A stretch of 52,889 nucleotides of DNA, taken from NCBI RefSeq assembly GCF_007828035.1, contig NZ_VITV01000021.1, forward strand, positions 1 through 52,889, in the 5' to 3' direction. Positions 52,501 to 52,889 of the stretch are shown here, one piece after another. Positions within the stretch are counted from its first letter, which is position 1, and each line of letters begins with the position of its first letter. The translations under genes and the position numbers were made by a program. The DNA comes from Nitrospirillum amazonense (GTDB taxonomy: Bacteria; Pseudomonadota; Alphaproteobacteria; Azospirillales; Azospirillaceae). The notes beneath the pieces were generated by a model. The model searched no databases, was not told where the DNA came from, and saw only the letters and a program-made list of their open reading frames with translations.

Positions 52501-52889
52501 CTACAGCCAGACGGCCGGCACCCTGACTCTGACGGATCCCGCCCATGGCGGCCTGGCCGTCAGCGGCGCCGCAAGCCTTAGCGGTGGCACGGTCGTCGCC
52601 CAATACGGCGCCACCGGCAACTATCTGGCCGGCGTGGACACGCTGGTGGCCGGCGGCGCCGGGTCCAGCTACACCGGCGTAATGGTCCAAGGCTCCCTCA
52701 CCGGCTTGGTGGTGAGCCAGGGCGTGGTGGGCACCAGCCTGCTGGCGGTGGTCGGCAACGACTATGTCGGCGGTACCCTGGGTACGCTGGCCAGCACCGG
52801 CACCCTCACCGCCGCCACGGTCGTCTACATCGCGGCCAGCGGCAGCCTGGGCACACTGGCCAACAGCGGCGCCCTGATCGGCGACCTGC
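28598..52889 (+). CDS. Giant exported beta-helix repeat protein, probable autotransporter adhesin (3' end outside window)
   Basis: One frame stays open from the ATG at 28598 (ribosome site GGGGGAG) to the window end: 24,292 bp, at least 8,097 residues. The N-terminus is a long signal region: a basic leader, then SRRLLLAGTSLLAMGTAMT (29-47) with a twin-arginine-like start and a likely cleavage after ATAA (A54|D55). The rest is Gly/Ala/Thr/Ser/Asn-rich, poor in charged residues, with no cysteine in the parts I translated. It consists of strand-turn repeats of the type IGTLVNSGTI-x-G, as in pectate-lyase-like beta-helix passengers. These sit in 23 larger modules with a core LLLND...GHTLVNSGA...TG-Y-Q...G-L and a closing Y-[IV]-GG signature, all in this one frame. 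I see no two-partner-secretion domain, so a type V autotransporter with a C-terminal beta-barrel beyond the window is most likely; type I secretion is the alternative. The role is inferred as adhesion or cell-cell contact. Confidence 0.93.
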   Translation, partial: MGKMLPDVRKGLDTQGQDTRTRPSRARPSRRLLLAGTSLLAMGTAMTAPRATAADTTITGGSTSFVATQSSGNLTLTNSGTLSGATALKYTDGTSFLINQGLIQGSIRGAYLAGTQAAGYVTLTTLVNTGSIVSAGNAIEIGLGNTLVSLVNSGMIQGNLLLGGDSAVTIFGGTGGVTGTFTGVDGTTQGMITSGADLTLASGSLLLNDAVTVGSNTLVNSGATVILSSIVSVTGNYRQSAGELALGGGGELVVSGAATVAGGTVSAFLGNLSTSGNYVAGDTLATLIAAGSGSYSGITANLGNGLPLLFTGQGSDGSNLLAVANSDYIGGTLGSVTNTGSISALYVATTGSLGGFRNETTGTISADAGVTILGTVGTLDNAGHIFISGSSGFVANGSIGTLINSGVIDNADISGVGLLVRGTIGQLVNQAGGSINSGLLGVFVIGPSSNHGTAATISTLSNSGFIGGAVGAVYVDGTIGLLENQAGGTITGGNSAGIVVYGGISTLTNTGLIQSNYHAIDIAAAQFIGGTIGLLENQAGGTIVGSQVGVANTVVVHTLVNSGIIAGGNQGVFNQVIIGTLENLAGGTITASGGGTSTAIRNVAIMGTLTNAGLIAGNYGLYVGAGGTLDAFSNSGTLTGRHLVAAIGNSGAPAAIGGIANSGTMVVGATYPTGIAIQLSYATIGQISNSGTVVAADSSSASYIVNAVNSTIGSIANSGLVSIRNGTFVVNTNGSIGTISNSGVINGGSGSALSNGGDSGQFGRVGLFANSGTITTANAAIRNWSSGVLGTLVNSGTISARTAFYTSGDFGTLVNSGLIEGGITSESGANLTIQGGDNGTLGTFTGQDGVAKGLIVNQMGNLTFSAGALLLNDDINATGHTVANAGASLQVATLVTITGVYDQAAGTLVLGAAGGLSVTGAAMVGGLVQADLAGMATANFLVGDTVATLVHADGGLVWSGSLGPSALGGHLAIGDGTTGTDLMALAASDYIGGTYGTLSIGGGTLLSAPTALYIAGTGTLGALANSGTITGDIINDSARDLTILGGAGLTIGTLTGSSLTNQGTITSTLANVVLGSGNLALHDTVNVGTGTLVNNGANLTLSTLVNVSGNYHQTTGGLELGGSGTLAVSGAASITGGSLVSGRPLSDTSNYLAGTILDTLVTGGAGSSYDGVTVTNNSPVVGVGGIVSGHDLLLGATGNYIGGTYGSLANTGTLSGAFGLVVGNFGTLDTFSNSGLISVTGITRVGIFDRGGSLGQLDNSGTIIAKRGIQLNTGATVGTIANSGTIAAVASAIELYNAQAGLITNTGTIAGTATFGDGIILLQGASAETVDNAGVISETGYGGNGIVNYSASTIGTVLNSGTIIAGGLGIGNFSSSASIGTLVNSGLISGGTGAILNGDTATIGTLINTGTLRAANGSGYALANHNGAVIGTLINAGVIAGAVTGALYSSDTIGTDFTIQGGDTGTVGTFTAWDMSAKGMIYNTLGNVTFTSGALLLHDDIYVPGYSVTNIAAALALDTLVTITGAYSQLGGTLSMGTAGGLSVTGGAGLAGLYQVTLSGNAGANYVVGDAVGTVVQADGGVSYSGSLTGTALDGHVVLVNGTTSNQLLALAASDYIGGSYGTISVTGLLAAPTALYIAGTGSLGALANSGTIAGDIVNLGTADLTITGGTGGAVGTLTGASLTSQGTITSTLANVVLAGGSLLLNDAVNVGTGTLANAGATVSLSTIVSVTGNYSQATGTLALATGAELVVSGVASISGGTVSIARQSTLGNYLVGGIYATLVAGGAGSSYTNVGVTTGSHALGLAGTVSNNGLLLGATGDYIGGSLGSLANNGTLAGHVGLSIAQSGQLGTFTNDGLISIGGGVAVENRGSIGLLENTSIGTITGTMGLYSGNLSTLSTLANAGLISGTYAVSLEYAQVTLLANSGTLEALAGAGVPAALNLSNSTINTLVNSGLVSTDAYGYGVNLNFATINTLVNQGTIAAGIGIRMAYAGLTALENSGTISGTTAIQNSYGVGIGTLVNSGTIMGVRAYLGFANASLGTLVNSGLIRGGIYNGSTDYNDTVAGDLTIQGGVGGTVGTFTGQDGVSTGLIFNSLSNLVFASGALLLNDDVRANAHTVSNTGAALTLVNTINLTGAYSQSAGTLVLDGAAQLNVIGAASIAGQVAASVAGDGTANYLVGDTVGTLVQASGGLAYAGTFVNDGALGGHAQLTVGTSGSQLLALATTDYIGGSYGTLSIGGLLTGPTALYIAGTGSLGALANTGTIAGDIINAGANTLSITGGTSGTVGTLTGGSLTNQGTITSTLANVVLAGGSLLLNDAVNVGTGTLANAGAAIGLSTIVTVTGNYSQLAGTLALATGAELVVSGAASIGGGTVAAAALSDTGNYLAGSIYGTLVAGGAGSDYTGATVIGSNIPGMGSTVAGNNLALFATGNYIGASYGSLSNSGTLAGAVALQVGGTGSLATFSNSGLVTGAYRPILNYNTLGLLENQAGGTITVTAAGTLHQDTAAIFNSRDGSIGTITNAGVIAVANDPGDNSVYGIYAIYNAGGTIGRITNTGTITGRAGIFSTNPGVIADYIGTIDNRGLISGNTDISLRFARATLVTNSGTLTGLGTLSAGLVGANFSTIATIANSGLMAADHGGNAINNYFSTIGTVVNQGIIRISGSGTAISGYGDRSRLGTIINSGTILADNVAIQEAYGAALGTVINTGTIAASVAVRSYANSTLGTMANSGLIRGDIMNGDATGQWSGQVDTFTSDLTLLGGTGTTVGTFTGLTGKGRIDNRLSNLSIAGGNLLLNDDILATGHSVVNSGAAITLGSAITVTGTYAQSAGRLVVGNGNTLQADSATVTGGEIGLDTLGNYIVGQAQTVIGAATGTYSGATLSGLGTGSAIVQGTLVQSGGALLAQFSSDYVGGSLVTLTNSGTITTGLAGILVARTGSVGTLINDGSISAPSAIALAGTVGSVLNTGVVRGAIGLFGDSTTRFANSGTITGAYNSFFGVSYAGLIVASSIGTLVNSGTISAQYALLMAGSQSSGSSIGTLINSGVIAGNVVNGNSGVLGFLPSDTVAGDLTIQGGTGGTVGTFTGQSGTGLIQNKLSNLVFSGGSLLLNDDVDVTGHTALNSGASLTLANTIDVTGTYVQGSAGTLVAGKGGQLAIDGQATIAGQVRAGLASDNFLPGQQATLVTGGVGSDYSAATIASNLAQLALNNTIVNNAVVITAQNYYIGGSLGADITNTGTVSAATAVYIASGATAVGTLVNSGVIAGNIIDDRAGASLLLAGGAGIGTFTGGTITHTLGDIHVTQGTIWLNDSVNAGTGALSIDSPAFVTLGGTVAVTGTLRMAGGLLIGTTTGLLTADSATVTGRVLVDALGNYRAGDTPTLVQAVTADYGAATLASLFGLSGSVAQDGGNLVVHYLNDYVGGGLATLNNSGTLTSGGYGVYVAGTGSIGTLSNSGVLGGVTAGVVGNGGTIATLVNTGTINAAYALGLGSGATLGTLVNSGVIAGTIVNGDNNLVGLGVDTVAANLSIQGGGGGLVGTFTGQNLTAKGSILNRLSDLLFTGGNLWLNDDIDATGHTVGNLGADLTLTNAITVTGAYSQAAGGTLVVGTAGRLSVTDAATVAGTVVAGLATENATLGQISTLVAGGSGSDYGAAHVAAVTGMGVTASISGASLLGIHTNYYVGGSLGSLANSGSISAATILYIAGSGTLDTLTNSGTIAGNIVNRSARILSISGGTGGAVGTFTGGTITNTASDLALVSGDLSLADAVNVTGHTLVNGGANVTVAGAVSVTGDYGQSAGTLLLRPGTDSLNVSGNARLTGGTVAMAGFSVTGNYFAGTLGTLVHAGGTLATGATVVADGVGNLNIASSVSGGNLLALIGNDYIGGTLGSLVNTDTIISRTALYVATVGSIGSLANNGTLTGQYAGLSNAGSIGTLVNTSTISQGGGTFSSAIGASVGIRNTGVIGRLSNSGLISAANTGLNSQGSIATLSNSGTITATHFGLRNHNVGGNIGVIDTLTNTGWIYGRLVGMVQNGGSIGLLDNSGTISGNVGAFGVTGGTIGTLLNSGTLSSSLAGVVQLSNRGSIAILANGGLISGSGNAITIESGATLGLLINSGTIAGAIWNDAARDLTIQGGSGTVGTFTGATGHGLISNTASNVVFSAGSLLLDDDIDATGHAVLNTGATITLAAATAITGDYGQSGGTLSLNTTNTLGASGAISISGGYVQVNDLAATVNYVHTTLGVLATGNAASDYSGARYLDTVDGVVVGGVAANGTLTGVVLNDYIGTTYATLVNGADIQATAGAAQLYVGASGSLGGYTNTGSLHGGGTDLVHVGGTIGTISNSGLLDALSRAIQVAGGSVGNLSNTGTIWGQHTGLYNLGGIGSVLNSGTVGGGDIGLAVATGGTIGRVSVTADGLITGNHYGIYSNQSIGTLVNDGSIQALSGRGIGNNNGAIDTLVNTGLINGATAGVGNIGGTISTLVNSGTIRGAGGSYATAINNVAGVIGTLVNSGVIRADGPSGMGISGGSIAVLSITGSGQVIGAGGVIATIMNTLANSGLIQGGTIGVYVDGSLDTLVNAGTIQAGTLTAGTTAGQGVVYNNAVGLLRNSGTISGGYAGISAGGTTGTILNSGTIIGLFRAVGVGGLDLLNNSGLISGGTGISSNGGFGSLVNTGTVMGDTIALSGAFGVINNAGLIQGPVAARFSNQIAGFTNSGIVAGDIVATTGDLSITGGSGTHVGTFTGYAANTQGTITVTGGNLVLAGGNLALNDQVQASVVNAGANLTIASAVSIAGAYTQASGSLQLNTATPLQVADQATIAGGVRVGQATANFTVNQTTTLVSAAAGSDYSAAAVGGLAGMNVAGTVDGAGRLIAAFQNDYVGGTLLTLSNTGSISANTRVYVAGTGSLGTLVNTARLFGTLAAVSIAAGGVLDVLDNEQTVDGNVINDGNHGLTIVGNTSQASAFLNGTIRSRGADVVLAAGRLSMGDVVDVGTLTLRNTGATILSNAPLTVLGNYRQTVGELDVIANSGALQASGNVDLAGGQVLVYAGNANILAGDISTIAQAGGTLGVGGATVQAWNLSITSAVSGGALLATAHTDYLGASTTSVLTTADIDGTSVAAYVATSATIGTVTNQGTLSARSNTAVQLNGTIGTLANTGLIAGQDNALSISGNLSTLANAGTIAGDILNATSRALVIAGGSAGTVGTVTGYAGGRGTITNVLSGLTFAAGNLLVNDDIDAAGQTVTNSGATLTLGNGTITGAFAQTAGTLSITSLTVSDAVSLTGGVLVAQGVTATGNYLASTLGTLVAAGAASSYAGVTLAADLTGLNVVGQTVGNDLLLVANNDYIGGTLATLTNSGSLSAATAVYIAATGSLGTLVNSGTLSGGITNASAHALAIAGNTAGGTGLLTGGTIRNTQSDLTFTEGALRLEDAIDVTGHTVVNSGANLTIGGSIAVTGNFSQTGGSLLMDLYGSQLTVSGSVAMTGGALTITGASNLANYTVGSALSTLVSGGAGANYAGLSITTDLTGFDIGSSIAGNALVAVAFSDYIGGTLGTLNNTGTISGVATGLYVAGTGSLGTFTNTGAISTSSRAVAISPYGTAGRVDTLVNQGGITGQTAVFVGQGGILGTLVNSGTLAGTGYAAIDNFAGTIGLIQNSGTIASSYPYSALANNWGAVIGTVSNTGVLQGLYNGGTMGLVSIGTTGTVHGWFTGLANAGTLAAVINDGQISGPVGVQVGGSNGNAGGGSMGTLTNAGTISGTSRGLDNMVSGALSPTIARVDNTGLITSANGAAIFNEGSASALGTLGTLANSGTIQGAYGVANDGVLGALLNGGTLAGSAAALTIGALGTLGYFRNDGLVAGDIINLAARDLTINNAGSIGTFTGYGAGTQGTIRNTGGNVVFASGALTLNDAIDVGSHTVVNSGIALTLAGPVSITGNYAEAGGTVTMAPGNQLAVSGVASISGAVFSLTGQTATGNYLAGTLGTVVAGGAGSDYSGTSLTAGYQGVAAVSTGGNLVAVATSDYIGGSLASAGNSDTIVNSLASSFLTVASTGTLGSFTNSGRLTGGVFQVDVAGVIGTFVNTGSLSGNGLAFHVDTIGRVGTLSNSGVIGTAGNQVGIAGTLGLLSNSGTMGGVSVGGAGTLGTVDNSGRLASVLVALGGRLDSLLNTGWMGSLGASGLVALISNGGTISGGPTGINLTQASIGSLSNTGTISATVAVAVDGSSTIGTLTNTGRISSLGDSGTIGILDNAGSITEVDVSGRVLSLLNSGSIGGNANGIYLAQGGTIASLSISAGGVLAGTQLGIQSEERIGTLTNDGLIQGAGAGINNRRTTSTIDLLNNRGTIWATGSTGFAINNAGTIGTLLNSGVIRAEAPLGTGIYGGSIGLLSIASGGQVIGAQGVYAGMMNTLANSGTIQGRTIGVRANTLDTLVNDGIIQGGTLTVGMTAGQGVIYNNAVGLLRNSGTISGGYAGVAASGTTGTILNSGSILSRFGAVNVNGLDLLNNSGLLNGGTAVLSNSGIGSLVNTGTVVGRTVALSGAFGVIDNAGLIQGPVAARFSNQITGFGNSGIVAGDIVATIGDLSITGGSGTHVGTFTGYAANTMGTITVTGGNVVFARGGLWLNDQVAGSVVNAGSDLILTSIVSISGAYSQTSGTLDLSRGAGQLVVADAANITGGTVLASASAGANYLAGTLGTLVAGAAGSTYTGATIVTAVTGLASSGITAGGDLLLMVDNDYIGGTLATLTNSGAITSATALYIAASGNLGTLVNSGTLTGNIRNLTAHDLVVAGGTGGLVGTLTGGTIVNSLSGVSFIAGNLLLADAIDVGGNTVLNSGATLTIGGTVAITGNYSQTGGGLILSLGGSQLAVSGSAALTGGVVTITGASSLANYTVGSALATLVSGGVGSRYTLSITNDLTGFDIGSTVVGNALLAVAHSDYIGGSLGSLSNTGTVSAATALLIANTGSLGSFSNSGTLLGGAYGVFNSGTLGALHNAGLVSATFSGVINTALLGTLVNDTTGTVMGQADGIFNQGRVGRVANAGFITGATAMVNGGAGSIATIANSGLIRGAQIGLLNAATVGLLDNRGTLAGVTALRNAASGTFGAIVNSGLIQGDIVNLAASTLTISGGTNGLAGTLAGGTLTSSTADVAFNAGTLVLADAVNVAGHTLVNSGATLLLNSVVAVTGNYSQTGGVLGLTAGSSSLAVSGAATLSGGVVAAAYDAGANYFGGSIATLVSALGGLSLSASVSNTVTGLAMVTRLSGTDLTASIANDYIGGTLGSLTNTAALGGPTAFYVAAAGSVGTLVNNGTLAGTLSGLAVAGGRIDQVTNARLIRGSSTAGVQVGTGGRLGTLSNNGTIASDLGAGALVQGNLGSLTNSGQMTGGAAAVEVVSGGTVGSVSNLAGGTLAAGTVAVLVALGGTLDGFSNAGVMTGAHLVGIAGHAGLISNSGTLTGGASTAFVVGGTLGTLANSGLITATHGVLSITSTGVLGLLANSGTIIGDITNTGAQDLILTGGGTVAGTFTGGTLTNLTSNVVLAGGSLAVNDAVNVTGHTLVNSGANVLLSSTLTITGAYSQTGGTLALAGSHLVVSGVASLSGGTVSTSIAAATNVNYLQGDILGTLVVGGAGSSYTGVFTQVNVTGLGAAASAVTIGADTDLVATVSNNYIGGVLSTLGNAGTIVAVTALYVGSGGSIGSVSNSGALSGSVVGVVNNGTVGTLTNSGTVTGSIAGVANAGSVGSFSNDGSVSGSIAGVVNSGTIGTLGNTGTVTGSVTGLGNQAGASIGTLSNSGTVAGQMALNNAGTIEVVVNNGALIDAGAPTAAGLYNTGNIATVLNGGTILGATYGVYNAGTIGTLANSGLITAPAALYIDTGASLGVLANSGIVTGNILNLSANTLSITGGSGTVVGTLTGYIAGSQGTITNTFGNVVLASGNLVLNDAVNVTGHTLVNSGASVILDSLVSVTGAYSQTAGTLTLTDPAHGGLAVSGAASLSGGTVVAQYGATGNYLAGVDTLVAGGAGSSYTGVMVQGSLTGLVVSQGVVGTSLLAVVGNDYVGGTLGTLASTGTLTAATVVYIAASGSLGTLANSGALIGDL
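31562..35914 (+). repeat. ~1.85-kb superunit repeated three times
   Basis: The short core module occurs at 31562-32206, 33440-34075 and 35282-35914 (630, 621 and 618 bp between signatures), with long blocks between them, giving periods of 1,878 and 1,842 bp. The second and third copies share long near-identical stretches, for example LLLNDAVNVGTGTLANAGA and GTLALATGAELVVSG. The first copy has diverged more. Confidence 0.75.
42095..42945 (+). repeat. Segmental duplication, copy 1 (partner at 47666-48510)
   Basis: About 850 bp here correspond closely to 47666-48510 at an offset of 5,565-5,571 bp. Both copies carry AGQGVVYNNAVGLLRNSGTI-like sequence, ILNSG, LDLLNNSGL and LIQGPVAARFSNQI in the same order, followed by GGSGTHVGTFTGYAANT. 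The likeness fades towards the signatures at 43235 and 48809. Confidence 0.75.
44636..45256 (+). repeat. Core-module duplication, copy 1 (partner at 48809-49426)
   Basis: Both copies run from one signature to the next (606 and 603 bp) and share DYIGGTLATLTNSG, TGNFSQTGG/TGNYSQTGG, SNLANYTVGSALSTLVSGG against SSLANYTVGSALATLVSGG, and DLTGFDIGS. They are closer to each other than to other core modules in the window. Confidence 0.7.
47666..48510 (+). repeat. Segmental duplication, copy 2 (partner at 42095-42945)
   Basis: This is the partner of the block at 42095-42945. Nucleotide differences are scattered and mostly keep the reading frame, so both copies are under coding constraint. The offset of about 1,855 codons equals several modules, which fits duplication by unequal recombination. 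Confidence 0.75.
48809..49426 (+). repeat. Core-module duplication, copy 2 (partner at 44636-45256)
   Basis: Partner of 44636-45256 at an offset of about 4,170 bp. It directly follows the 47666-48510 duplicate but has a different source, so this part of the gene is a mosaic of at least two duplication events. Confidence 0.7.

Larger units (their letters stand above)
29576..52774 (+). repeat. 23 higher-order modules of the giant protein, marked by the [DNY]-Y-[IVL]-G-[GAT] signature
   Basis: The signature starts at 29576, 31562, 32192, 33440, 34061, 35282, 35900, 37334, 38273, 38858, 39641, 40244, 41450, 43235, 43895, 44636, 45242, 46670, 48809, 49412, 50417, 51596 and 52760, always in the same frame. 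Spacings fall into a tight short class (585-660 bp) and a variable longer class (about 740-2,140 bp). The short units are one core domain. The long ones are the same core preceded by a variable number of NSGTI-type strand repeats. The pattern suggests growth by duplication of whole modules plus gain and loss of small repeats. Confidence 0.85.

Noticed and set aside
28598-52889. Short repeating motifs that look at first like a repeat array or CRISPR
   Set aside because: The repeats are coding, imperfect, of variable spacing and strictly in frame. There are no constant direct repeats with unique spacers and no cas genes in the window.

Overview
The window is high-GC DNA (about two thirds G+C in the coding parts) with tightly packed, translationally coupled genes. 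Gene content and codon use point to an alphaproteobacterium, most plausibly of the Azospirillum/Nitrospirillum group (Rhodospirillales/Azospirillales). That placement is an inference from style, not from a marker gene.

Left part (1-25.3 kb): a complete type VI secretion system (T6SS) locus. The 5' end of a vgrG (tssI) is read leftwards off the window edge. Across a 985-bp AT-richer divergent gap, a long rightward operon carries tagH (FHA), tssJ, tssK, tssL (with peptidoglycan-binding domain), tssM, a tagF-pppA fusion, ppkA kinase, tssA, tssB, tssC, a second tssC paralogue, tagJ, tssE, tssF and tssG. After a 209-bp AT-rich gap come tssH (clpV) and hcp (tssD). All 13 core Tss components are represented: membrane complex J/L/M, baseplate E/F/G/K, sheath B/C, tube D, spike I, cap A, recycling ATPase H. 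So are all parts of the threonine-phosphorylation switch (kinase, phosphatase, FHA reader, TagF brake). The TagF-PppA fusion and the TssC pair resemble the Agrobacterium imp/hcp arrangement, but a TssJ lipoprotein is present here.

Middle part (25.3-28.6 kb): accessory cargo downstream of hcp. A strong hairpin follows hcp. Then come a low-GC three-helix membrane protein, a 316-residue protein with a glycine-zipper hydrophobic core and the look of a membrane-targeting T6SS effector, and two tandem, mutually homologous four-helix membrane proteins, the first overlapping the effector stop codon. I read this as an effector with duplicated immunity genes. An 828-bp non-coding stretch follows, with a hairpin, a doubtful minus-strand relic and an AT-rich leader.

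Right part (28.6 kb to the window end): one uninterrupted reading frame of at least 8,097 codons, still open at the window edge. It encodes an exported giant protein built of NSGTI-type beta-helix repeats arranged in 23 higher-order modules, each ending in a [DNY]-Y-[IVL]-G-[GAT] signature. Several modules are recent segmental duplicates. It is most likely a giant autotransporter-type surface adhesin whose C-terminal transport domain lies beyond the window. The many long open frames on the opposite strand of this region are composition shadows.
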